Assembly (NCBI RefSeq): GCF_000786695.1
Contig: NZ_CP009962.1
Location: 1-64,000 of the forward strand
Origin: Collimonas arenae
GTDB lineage: Bacteria; Pseudomonadota; Gammaproteobacteria; Burkholderiales; Burkholderiaceae_D
Direction: 5' to 3'
DNA: 64,000 nucleotides
Shown here: positions 39,724 through 47,437 of the stretch, in pieces
Position numbering within the stretch: position 1 is the stretch's first letter
Layout: each line of letters starts with the position of its first letter
Program-made: the position numbers and the translations under genes
Notes under the pieces: generated by a model
What the model was told of the DNA's origin: nothing
The model's input: the letters and a program-made list of their open reading frames with translations, nothing else
Database searches by the model: none

Positions 39724-39734
39724 CGCTCCGACCA
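39724..39734 (+). other. CGCTCCGACCA: repeat of the tRNA-Pro 3' end (possible right att)
   Basis: This 11-mer is identical to the tRNA-Pro acceptor strand plus CCA at 5648-5658, in the same orientation. It sits exactly where the AT-rich accessory region gives way to high-GC metabolic genes. Only 11 bp match, so chance is not excluded. Confidence 0.4.
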
Positions 39735-39777
39735 GAACCACCACCATTTCAGGAGCACCCTAAATCACGAGGCCCCA

Positions 39778-40563
39778 ATGAACCCACTTAACGCCTACTT
39801 CCCCCTCACAAATAAAGTCGCCCTGGTCACCGGCGCCACACACGGTATTGCGATCCACATCGCCTGCGCACTCTCCACTGCCGGTGCCCGGCTGGCGATT
39901 CTGGATGCGCGGGAGCAGGAAGGCCATGCCATCGCCCGGCTGCTCGGCAGCGATCAGGGCCGAGCCCGGTTCTGGCAACTCGATGTCAGCGACAGCAACG
40001 CCGTACGGCGAATAATGGCTGCAGTAGAAGGTCACTTCGGCCGCATCGATATTCTGGTCAACAGCGCCGGCATCGATGCTGACAATCCATCTGCACAGGG
40101 GCTGTCAATCAAGCAGTGGGAAAAGGCCATGCAAGCCAACGTCAACGGCAGCATCCTGTGCAGCAAGCACGTGATCGCGCCGATGACTCGGGCTGGTGGC
40201 GGTTCTATCGTCAATGTGCTGTCCTTGTGCGCCCTGGAAGATGAACGCCACGAAGCGGCAGACCATGCGGCGAAGGCGGCGCTGCGTGTGGCCAACACGA
40301 ATGCGCTGCGCTATGCCGCACGCAATATTCGCGTCAATTCGATTCATCCGGGCTTTTCACGGCCACCGGCGCTGGTGGAGGCCATGCGCAAGCAAGGCGA
40401 CCTGACGCAGACGCTGGTCGACATGGCTGAGGTGCGGATGCTGACAGGCCGTGGTTCGGCTACGGATGTGGCGGCTGGAATTTTATATCTGGTGTCGGAT
40501 GCCAGCCGCTTTGTCAGCGGTACGGAGCTTGTGATTGAGGCCGGGTATGGCTGTCGCTCATAA
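39778..40563 (+). CDS. Short-chain dehydrogenase/reductase family protein with degenerate active site
   Basis: This 261-residue Rossmann protein has a TGATHGIAIHIA nucleotide-binding loop (Gly missing in the third position), NVNGSIL and a conserved Ser (NVLSLCA). Where classical SDRs have YxxxK the sequence reads DHAAK, so the catalytic Tyr is replaced by Asp while Lys remains. The C-terminus (TGRGSATDVAAGILYLVSD) is normal. It may be a non-catalytic or altered enzyme. A divergently named function is not assignable. LysR follows. Confidence 0.85.
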   Translation: MNPLNAYFPLTNKVALVTGATHGIAIHIACALSTAGARLAILDAREQEGHAIARLLGSDQGRARFWQLDVSDSNAVRRIMAAVEGHFGRIDILVNSAGIDADNPSAQGLSIKQWEKAMQANVNGSILCSKHVIAPMTRAGGGSIVNVLSLCALEDERHEAADHAAKAALRVANTNALRYAARNIRVNSIHPGFSRPPALVEAMRKQGDLTQTLVDMAEVRMLTGRGSATDVAAGILYLVSDASRFVSGTELVIEAGYGCRS

Positions 40564-40679
40564 ATAAACAGCGAAGTGACCGACGCTACGAATAGCGTCA
40601 TGCAGAAAATTTGCCTCATGAATATTTTCGCCTTTTACCCGATTCAACATTATTTGTTCGGCTTGTGTAGGAGAACATC

Positions 40680-41648
40680 ATCAACACGCGATTTCTGGAA
40701 GCGTTTGTGTGGATAACACGACTCGGCAGTTTTCGTGCAGCGGCGGAAAAGCTGAGCATTACCCAGGCGGCAATTTCCAACCGGATATCGTCGCTTGAAC
40801 AGGATTTCAATACGCGCCTGTTCGATCGGGATGCGCGCGAAATCCGGCTCACATTCGACGGACGGTTGTTGCTAGGCTACGCTGAGCGGATGTTGGAACT
40901 GAGCCGCGAAATGTCCTCCATCGGCCGCACCGGGGCGAATATTGCGGGCGTTGTGCGTATCGGCGTCATCGAGACCATTGTCCATACGTGGCTGATCAAT
41001 TTCCTGCGGCGTGTGCAGGAAATGTATCCCGGCATTGAGCTTCAACTGACCTCAGAATCAACGCGCCGCTTGCATGAACAACTGCGGCAAGGCGAGCTGG
41101 ATCTTGCGTTGCAGACCGATTCTGTCATCGGCGACGGCATCCGCAATACACCTGGCGGGTCGATCGCCATGGGCTGGGTCGGGCGCGCGGCGGACTGGCC
41201 GGCAGAGATGCCGCCAGTCACCCTGGCGCAGTTGGCCAGGTTGCCTATATTCACCATGAACAGGGGCTCTCAACCGCATTGCGCATTGATTCAGTTGTGT
41301 GAAGCCGAGGGCGTGCCCACACCGCGCATCCATTGTGTCAGCTCCATTTCCGCCATCGTGCGGTTGGCGCAAGCTGGCTTTGGCATCGCCGTATTGCCGC
41401 TGGCGCCTGCGCGCGATGCGATCAGCAACGGCGTACTGCGCGTTATTCCGTGCACCTCGCCACTGACGCCGCAGCGCCTGATGGTGAGTTATAGCGCTGA
41501 CCTAACCACCGAAGCGATTCAGCTTGTTGCCAAACTGGCCTGCGAGGAGGCCGCTCTATTTGCGCGTAACCTGGAGCCTGAATATGGCTTCAACGCGGGT
41601 ATGGCAGAAGCCGCCCACGCTGAAAATAAAACTGATCGGTCGCAATAA
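40680..41648 (+). CDS. LysR-family regulator with an apparent ATC start codon
   Basis: The reading frame contains a full LysR DNA-binding helix-turn-helix (TRFLEAFVWITRLGSFRAAA, then TQAAISNRISSLEQDF) and an effector domain. Complete homology begins at codon 40680, which is ATC where relatives have ATG; an in-frame TAG lies at 40668. GGAG at 40670 is spaced correctly for 40680. The alternative GTG at 40707 would lose the first recognition-domain helix. Either a rare start is used or the gene is impaired by one base change. Confidence 0.85.
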   Translation: MNTRFLEAFVWITRLGSFRAAAEKLSITQAAISNRISSLEQDFNTRLFDRDAREIRLTFDGRLLLGYAERMLELSREMSSIGRTGANIAGVVRIGVIETIVHTWLINFLRRVQEMYPGIELQLTSESTRRLHEQLRQGELDLALQTDSVIGDGIRNTPGGSIAMGWVGRAADWPAEMPPVTLAQLARLPIFTMNRGSQPHCALIQLCEAEGVPTPRIHCVSSISAIVRLAQAGFGIAVLPLAPARDAISNGVLRVIPCTSPLTPQRLMVSYSADLTTEAIQLVAKLACEEAALFARNLEPEYGFNAGMAEAAHAENKTDRSQ

Positions 41649-41706
41649 AAATAACCCGTTTGTCATGGTGGGGCTGAAAACCTATTCTCAGGTTTCCCAG
41701 CCTTTA

Positions 41707-41727
41707 CTGATAACTGATAACTGATAA
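41707..41727 (+). repeat. Three tandem CTGATAA heptamers
   Basis: CTGATAA is repeated three times, ending just before the presumed ribosome-binding region of the 41737 gene. Heptamers of this kind can vary in number by slippage. Confidence 0.8.
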
Positions 41728-41736
41728 ACGGAAATG

Positions 41737-42420
41737 ATGAGTACACAAGCAAAGAAAGAATTGCCCGGCATCTTGTTCGTGTGGACCAATGTTGACCCGG
41801 CCCATGACCATGATTTCAACCGTTGGTATGACCGCGAACACGTCGAAGAGCGGGTTCGCCTTCCTGGATTCGTTTCCGGCACCCGCTATCAAAGCGTGAA
41901 AGGGCCGCGCCAGTATCTGGGGTTGTACCGCACCACATCCCTGGCTGCGTTCAGGACCCCCGCCTATTTCAGTGCATTTCAGCAGCAGACACCGTGGTCG
42001 GTGACCAACCTGGCGCGCATGCAGGATCCGATGCGCCGGGTGTGCACCATCGATGCGGAAATCGGCAGCGGCACAGGGGCCTGGCTGGCGGTTTTGCGTC
42101 TTGGTAGGAGTGCTATCGGTAACGATCCGGCGGAGGTGGTGAAGCTGGGTCAACAATTGCAAGCACTCGATGGCGTGGTGGCGTCGCGCCTGCTGACGCC
42201 GGATAGCGTTCTGTCTACGCCGTTGCCGGCTGAGAACCCCAGCGGCCGCGTGCTTGATCCGATGCTGTTGATCGAGGCATCGTCGGAAGCGGCGGCAGAA
42301 AATGCGATTCGCCTGGCTGCAGAAGAAGTCGGCGGGGAATTAGGTAGCTGCGTGGAGAACTACGCGGACAACTACGCCATTTTGCGGTTGACCTGGCAGT
42401 TACGCGATAAGGCGGCATAA
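41737..42420 (+). CDS. Hypothetical dimeric alpha/beta-barrel-like protein
   Basis: This 227-residue protein opens with GILFVWTNVDPAHDHDFNRW, YDREHVEERVRLPGF and SGTRYQSVKG, a pattern of ferredoxin-like dimeric alpha/beta-barrel (EthD/Dabb-type) proteins. A second, looser copy occupies the C-terminal half (LMLLIEASSEAAAENA...YAILRLTWQL), giving two fused domains. The function is unknown. Start choice between 41734 and 41737 (consecutive ATGs) is open. It lies downstream of LysR and may be its target. Confidence 0.65.
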   Translation: MSTQAKKELPGILFVWTNVDPAHDHDFNRWYDREHVEERVRLPGFVSGTRYQSVKGPRQYLGLYRTTSLAAFRTPAYFSAFQQQTPWSVTNLARMQDPMRRVCTIDAEIGSGTGAWLAVLRLGRSAIGNDPAEVVKLGQQLQALDGVVASRLLTPDSVLSTPLPAENPSGRVLDPMLLIEASSEAAAENAIRLAAEEVGGELGSCVENYADNYAILRLTWQLRDKAA

Positions 42421-42603
42421 AAGATCGCAACTCACCCCTTGTAGCGACGAACTGTCACTGACATCCCGATTTGACGATGTGACCGTTGCTACGCACTGGG
42501 CAATACAAACCATCAACAAACTACGGTCAAGCAGGCCTGTCCGACGCATTCTTGCAAGAGACTGCCGGTGAAGGTGGAGACAGATTTATCAGAAGGAAGC
42601 CAC

Positions 42604-43974
42604 ATGGATCATCAACATTCAGTTGCAATACACAGTGAACACAGTAAACACAGTGAAGAGACGCAATCTGTGGAGGCCGTTCCGGGGACGGAAGCCGGTC
42701 CTGCCAAGCAAACGGCCAGTAGACTCGCCACCGCAAGCAGTGTGGGGACGACGCTGGAGTGGTACGATTTTACGGTGTACAACACACTGGCGGCGCTCAT
42801 TTTCAACCGCCTTTTCTTCCCGTCGTTCGACCCCTTGTCAGGCACTATCCTGGCGTTCTCGACCTATGCGGTCGGCTATATTTCTCGCCCTATCGGCGGC
42901 GTGCTGTTCGGCCATCTGGGCGATAAGCTTGGGCGTCGGTTCGTGTTGGTGGTGACGCTGGTGCTCATGGGGATTACCACTGGTTTGATGGGATTGCTGC
43001 CGACTTACGCGTCGATAGGCATCCTGAGTCCGATCTTGCTGGTCACGCTGCGCTTTGTACAAGGCGTGGCGCTAGGTGGCGAATGGGCCGGGGCCGTGCT
43101 GATCTCGGTCGAGCACGGCGCGCCTGACAAGCGCGGCCGCAACGCATCGTGGACGCAGATCGGCCCTTCCTTTGGCACGTTGCTGGCAACCGGTGTCATT
43201 GCATTGATTACGTGGTTGGTGTCGCCTGACGACTTCCTGGCCTGGGCCTGGCGCATTCCGTTCATTGCCAGCCTGCTGCTGGTCGTGTTTGGACTCTGGA
43301 TACGACGCGGTATTGAAGAAACACCTTTGTTCAAGGAACTGGATAAAAACCATGCAACCGCAAAAACACCCATCGGCGACGTCTTGCGCCTTCATTGGCG
43401 TCGCCTGCTGATCGCCGGCGGCTCGCGGATCGGCTCGGACGTGCTGTATGCGCTGGTGGTCGTCTTTACCCTGACTTATGTGACGACTGTCCTGGACCTG
43501 TCGCGTACGCTGGCCCTGACCGCGATCATGATAGGCACCGCATGCAACGCATTGACAGTGCCGCTATTCGGCGCGCTGTCGGATCGCATCGGACGGCGTC
43601 CCGTATATGCCATCGGGATCGTGCTTGGCGCAATCTGGGCGTTTGTCTTCTTCATGCTGCTCGACACTGCGCAACCTTATCTGATCGTACTGGCGGTTGT
43701 CGTAGGCTTGGTGGTACATGCCGCCATGTTTGGCCCGCAAGCCGCATTTGTGACCGAACAATTTCCTACACGGGTACGGTACGCCGGTTCCTCGCTAGCC
43801 TACACCCTGGGCGGAATCGCCGGCGGCGCTTTCGCGCCGCTGATCTTCGCCAGCCTGTTTCAGTCCTACCACAACACAATTGTCATCTCGCTTTACGTAG
43901 TGGCAGCGCTGGCGATGAGCGGCGTGGCATTGTTTGTTGCCCGTGAAACCGGGAAGTCTCCTTTGGAGGAGTAG
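42604..43974 (+). CDS. MFS transporter, metabolite:H+ symporter family
   Basis: This 456-residue inner-membrane transporter has about 12 transmembrane helices. The start at 42604 has AAGGAAG upstream. It begins with a His/Ser/Glu-rich cytoplasmic tail, then TTLEWYDFTVYN, typical of the proline/shikimate-type MHS subgroup, the loop 2-3 motif GHLGDKLGRR, and RFVQGVALGGEW. Substrates are probably organic acids or small zwitterions. It may be regulated by the preceding LysR. Confidence 0.9.
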   Translation: MDHQHSVAIHSEHSKHSEETQSVEAVPGTEAGPAKQTASRLATASSVGTTLEWYDFTVYNTLAALIFNRLFFPSFDPLSGTILAFSTYAVGYISRPIGGVLFGHLGDKLGRRFVLVVTLVLMGITTGLMGLLPTYASIGILSPILLVTLRFVQGVALGGEWAGAVLISVEHGAPDKRGRNASWTQIGPSFGTLLATGVIALITWLVSPDDFLAWAWRIPFIASLLLVVFGLWIRRGIEETPLFKELDKNHATAKTPIGDVLRLHWRRLLIAGGSRIGSDVLYALVVVFTLTYVTTVLDLSRTLALTAIMIGTACNALTVPLFGALSDRIGRRPVYAIGIVLGAIWAFVFFMLLDTAQPYLIVLAVVVGLVVHAAMFGPQAAFVTEQFPTRVRYAGSSLAYTLGGIAGGAFAPLIFASLFQSYHNTIVISLYVVAALAMSGVALFVARETGKSPLEE

Positions 43975-43982
43975 CTGTTGCG

Positions 43983-44183
43983 ATGTTCTGGAAATGGAGG
44001 CGGGGGCCAGGTCGGCAAACCGTTATTGGAGACCGGTGCGAGCATATTCCGCAGTTGAAGACCGATCCTGGCATCGCCGAGTCGTTGCTTGTACCGCCGA
44101 AGGCGGATACCTCGCGCAATGTACAGGGCTCCGTCGCTAACTGGCTTAATGATGAAGGCGTTTCATGTTTCGATGATACCTAG
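43983..44183 (+). CDS. Possible small ORF of 66 residues
   Basis: A frame starting MFWKWRRGPGRQTVIGDRC follows the transporter, with GGAGGAG at suitable distance. It shows no known motif, and its composition could be non-coding. Listed with low confidence; another frame overlaps it. Confidence 0.25.
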   Translation: MFWKWRRGPGRQTVIGDRCEHIPQLKTDPGIAESLLVPPKADTSRNVQGSVANWLNDEGVSCFDDT

Positions 44184-44226
44184 TGCAAATTACAAAAAAC
44201 GATGAGCCAAAGTGATCTCGACCTGA

Positions 44227-45282
44227 TCAGCCTAAAAGTGCATCGATCGCATCTCCCAAGGCTGCACCGCTTTGTTCAGAATGGCCTTGTATCAGAAGCT
44301 TCGCTTTACTGGCCCCTTTCAACATCATTACCCGCCCCTCATCTGGAAACACGTTCATCGCATCGGCAACGTCGTCGGGATAGCTCTCTTCCAGTGCGCA
44401 GATAAGAATTGCGGCCTGCAGGATGTCCTTTTCGCTTTTGGCGAATTGATTCGTCCGCGATATGCACGAAAAAAGTTTATGCACCGCGAAACGAGCCGGG
44501 GATGGGACGTAAATTGGGACCACGAAATTCTTGCTGAATGCGACAGATGTCATGCGGTCTTCTACCAGGTAGTCAAGAAATTGTACCGACTGCGCATGTA
44601 CACCGAGCTCGGGAACCAATACAGCCTTCCCTGTCACTGCTCCACTCACTAACAGATCGACCATGAGTCTTTCCTTGCCGGGCAGTTTGTGCGTGACAGA
44701 TGTGTCGCCAGGCCGCAGACCGGTTGGAACCTTGACAAAAGGCAGACCGGACGTTTTAAGCACATTAATTAGTTCAAGATTTGCGCCGGCAGCAAGATGT
44801 AGCGGGTACGATCGGACTACATCGATGTCTTCAGTGAGATAGGTTTGTGCGCGGACGCCGAGCCGGTTCAGTATGGCGCCATAGGCGTGACTTCCAACCA
44901 ATGTCAAGCCGGCGCCAAACAGTCCATGGTTATGCAATGCCGCTAGCGTTGCACCTGTCTTGTCGTCTAAACACGCGAACCCGAGCTTGCGAAACATTTT
45001 GACCGCATCGACGTCCATCTTTGCGCGGTCAATGTCCTGCTGCGTCTTGGCGCGTGCCGCATCGGCCTCGGGTGTGCCGAGTGGACCACCGATGTACTTT
45101 TCGCAAGCCTTACCTGTGGCGTCGTAAAAGCGATGGTAGGAATAGACGCCGTCGCCTCGTTCTCGATCCTCTATCTTGCCGGGGGTACCGATATGCAGTT
45201 CGCCTTGTGCTTGTGCCGACTGAAGCACGTTTTCAAATTCGGTGTGAATCGTTGCGGAATGTCTGAAAAAAAGTGGTTTCAT
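44227..45282 (-). CDS. GSU2403-family nucleotidyltransferase-fold protein
   Basis: From ATG 45282 (MKPLFFRHSATIHTEFENVL) this is a 351-residue protein. It has the GSU2403-type layout: an N-terminal helical domain (GVYSYHRFYDATGKACEKYIG), a nucleotidyltransferase-like core (GSHAYGAILNRLG, YLTEDIDVVR with D-x-D), and a C-terminal HKLFSCISRTNQFAKSEKDI region. Such folds resemble AbiEii-type toxins. No antitoxin gene accompanies it here. An 11-bp inverted repeat overlaps its promoter. Confidence 0.85.
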   Translation of the reverse strand: MKPLFFRHSATIHTEFENVLQSAQAQGELHIGTPGKIEDRERGDGVYSYHRFYDATGKACEKYIGGPLGTPEADAARAKTQQDIDRAKMDVDAVKMFRKLGFACLDDKTGATLAALHNHGLFGAGLTLVGSHAYGAILNRLGVRAQTYLTEDIDVVRSYPLHLAAGANLELINVLKTSGLPFVKVPTGLRPGDTSVTHKLPGKERLMVDLLVSGAVTGKAVLVPELGVHAQSVQFLDYLVEDRMTSVAFSKNFVVPIYVPSPARFAVHKLFSCISRTNQFAKSEKDILQAAILICALEESYPDDVADAMNVFPDEGRVMMLKGASKAKLLIQGHSEQSGAALGDAIDALLG

Positions 45283-45293
45283 GGTTGGAAGCC

Positions 45294-45326
45294 TTTGCCA
45301 CATAAAATTTAATTATATGTGGCAAA
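45294..45326 (-). promoter_or_regulatory. Promoter with an 11-bp inverted repeat for the nucleotidyltransferase gene
   Basis: TTTGCCACATA (45294-45304) is perfectly inverted at 45316-45326 with an 11-bp spacer. On the minus strand a TATAAT-like -10 lies within the second arm. This fits operator control of transcription. Confidence 0.65.
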
Positions 45327-45648
45327 ACGAGAATGTGCACACAAATGTCGCACGAAAATGTGAGAAAGTTAATTGTCGATCATAAGGTTTGCACCACCGG
45401 CTTAAAGCCGGTTAGCCTGCTTGCCGAGAGCATGGCGGCGTTATTCAGTGCCGCGACTGCGCCCAAGCTTTTATGTCAGGGCTGACATTTCGTACCAAAG
45501 TACACGATATTGCACCAATAGTATGATTTCCGAATTCTCGGTAAAAAAGTCGGCAATTAATTCCACATAAATTTTGAAATTTCTATTTATATATAATATA
45601 AATCAACAGGTTAAGGCTGATTAATGGTGGAAAAAATGTCGGAAAAAT
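45304..45648. other. Regulatory spacer with palindromes
   Basis: This 345-bp spacer contains ACCGGCTT-A-AAGCCGGT near 45397, ATGTCAG-GG-CTGACAT near 45473, the two 12-bp CGG pairs (45539/45551 and 45628/45640) and a strongly AT-rich promoter region at 45570-45605. No gene is visible. Confidence 0.6.
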
Positions 45649-45884
45649 ATGTATGAATTTCCTTGTCGGTTTGAGCCTTTTTTGCCAGGGATTCAAAAGG
45701 ACGAGCTATATGCACAGGCAGCGTGCATAGTCCGGTCTGCGCTGAGTTTGACCTCTACCGCACATCCAAGTGCGGGCGAAGCCGTACGCGAGCTCGTACG
45801 GGCAATGAATTCGTATTACCACTCATTGCGCTGCAATTTCTGTTGCCCGAGCTTTATCCAGAGGTCAATGCTCTGGAAGATTAA
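45649..45884 (+). pseudogene. Fic family pseudogene with a large internal deletion
   Basis: The N-terminus (RFEPFLPGIQKDELYAQAA, VRELVRAMNSYY) is homologous to residues 1-56 of the Fic protein at 21125. The sequence then jumps, with a frame change, to LLPELYPEVNALED and a stop, homologous to its final residues. The Fic motif and the winged-helix region are missing: about 900 bp were lost. The upstream regulatory CGG pairs remain. Confidence 0.8.
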
Positions 45885-45951
45885 ACGGCGAAACAGAACT
45901 TCAAGACGCCAAAAGGCCGCGCGATCTCCAGCACGGCCAGTTCGGGCATGT

Positions 45952-46584
45952 TCAGTCTCCCAGATCCAGATGCGCTGCCAGCGGCACGCCGTCCGGTACT
46001 TCGTACAGCGCAATGACCCTGGCTTGCGTGGGATTAGCGACAGCTTGCGTGAGCATTTTTTTGACAAAATTGATGGAAGCTTTGTCCAGTCCCGCAAACG
46101 GATCATCCAGCAGAGTGAGTGTGGCGTTGGCGGCGAAAGCGGCCGCCAGCCAGACTTTGCGTTTGCTGCCGGTGGAGAGCATGTAGAGCTTCTTGTCCAG
46201 GTGCGGTGTCAGTGACAATCCCTCGGCCAGGGCGGGCAGCAAGCTATCGTCAAATCCCGGGTAGGCGGCGGGCAGCGATGCAAAATATTCGCGCGTTGTG
46301 ATCTGGTCGAATGCTTCTGAACGCGGGTCTATCCAAAACAGGTGTCGCCGATAGGCTTCGGGTTGCTGGTCCAGGCGCACATCGCCGATCTGCAACTGCC
46401 CTGCCTGTGCCTGCAACGCGCCGGCCAGCAACTGCAGCAAGCTGCTCTTGCCGCAGCCGTCGCCGCCGCGCACCAGTGTGACGCCGGCTGGAATATCGGC
46501 GGACCAGTTGCTGAACAACGCGCGTTCGGGGTAATGAAAAGTCAGGTTGGTGGCTTGCAGGATGGGGCTTGGCTGAGCGGGCAT
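45952..46584 (-). CDS. ABC transporter ATP-binding protein
   Basis: This 210-residue ABC ATPase has Walker A GGDGCGKSS (about 39-47), the signature LSTGSKRKVWL (about 136-146) and Walker B LTLLDDPFAGLD, in which the usual catalytic Glu is Asp. Overall it resembles the small CcmA-like group. No permease gene is adjacent, so the partner is encoded elsewhere or it acts alone. Confidence 0.85.
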   Translation of the reverse strand: MPAQPSPILQATNLTFHYPERALFSNWSADIPAGVTLVRGGDGCGKSSLLQLLAGALQAQAGQLQIGDVRLDQQPEAYRRHLFWIDPRSEAFDQITTREYFASLPAAYPGFDDSLLPALAEGLSLTPHLDKKLYMLSTGSKRKVWLAAAFAANATLTLLDDPFAGLDKASINFVKKMLTQAVANPTQARVIALYEVPDGVPLAAHLDLGD

Positions 46585-46708
46585 GTGGTGGATTTTCAGA
46601 AAAATCGGACTATAAACATTATATAGTCAGCTTTCACAAGCTGATGGGGGGCCGCATGGTGCAAACGCGGCCGTTGATCCACTACTTTTTTTTGAAGGAG
46701 GGAGTGCC

Positions 46709-47314
46709 ATGCCGCATGACAAACCTTTGCCTGGCGTTGCCTCTCCTCCGCAGCCCACCGACCGTATTTTCTTTGCTATCGTGCCCGACACAGCCGTCGC
46801 TGCGCGTGTTGAAAAATTGGCCGAGAACTTACGCCAGCAACATGATTTGCACGGCAGCCTGATCGATGTGGAACATTTGCATATCACCGTTCTGTTCGTG
46901 GGCAATTACGTCGGCTATCCGCAGGATACGGTCAACGCTGCTAGCTGGGCGGCATCCCATGTGATCCAGGCACCGTTTAGAGTCCAGCTCAATCATGTGC
47001 TGACCTTCGCTAACAAATCCGGCGTGGTGCGGCGCTATCCTACTGTGCTGTGCGGCGATGAGGGCGTGCTTGGCGTGGAGACGCTGCACCGGAACCTGTC
47101 GGACGCTTTGCACCGCTGTGGCTTCATGCGCAGGCCGTCGACCATGACGCCGCACATGACTTTGCTCTACGACCGGGAAAAAATCGTCGCGCAGGCGGTG
47201 CCGCCCATCGAATTTGACGTCGGCGAGTTTGTGCTGCTGAACCGGCACATCGGCCAGCGGCGTCAGTACACCGTGTTGGGCAGATGGCCTTTGCATGACC
47301 AATCGAGCCGCTGA
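46709..47314 (+). CDS. thpR: 2'-5' RNA ligase/cyclic phosphodiesterase family protein
   Basis: This 201-residue protein has the two HxT motifs of the 2H phosphoesterase superfamily: HITVLF (about 56-61) and HMTLLY (about 147-152). Bacterial members hydrolyse 2',3'-cyclic phosphates at RNA ends or ligate tRNA halves in vitro. The distance between motifs and the overall length match ThpR. It starts after GGAGGGAG. Confidence 0.85.
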   Translation: MPHDKPLPGVASPPQPTDRIFFAIVPDTAVAARVEKLAENLRQQHDLHGSLIDVEHLHITVLFVGNYVGYPQDTVNAASWAASHVIQAPFRVQLNHVLTFANKSGVVRRYPTVLCGDEGVLGVETLHRNLSDALHRCGFMRRPSTMTPHMTLLYDREKIVAQAVPPIEFDVGEFVLLNRHIGQRRQYTVLGRWPLHDQSSR

Positions 47315-47437
47315 ATATTGCTGAAACTGTGTCGTAAGTCAGACATAATGAGCGCATCAATGCATATCCAGGCCTTAACCGGCGCGGAATTACAATCCAG
47401 ATAACCATTCAAATAACAACCCAATCAAAGGGAGACT

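Noticed and set aside
43934..44140. Alternative small frame after the MFS gene
   Set aside because: It overlaps the transporter's end in another frame and lacks a ribosome-binding site; a different frame at 43983 is listed with low confidence.
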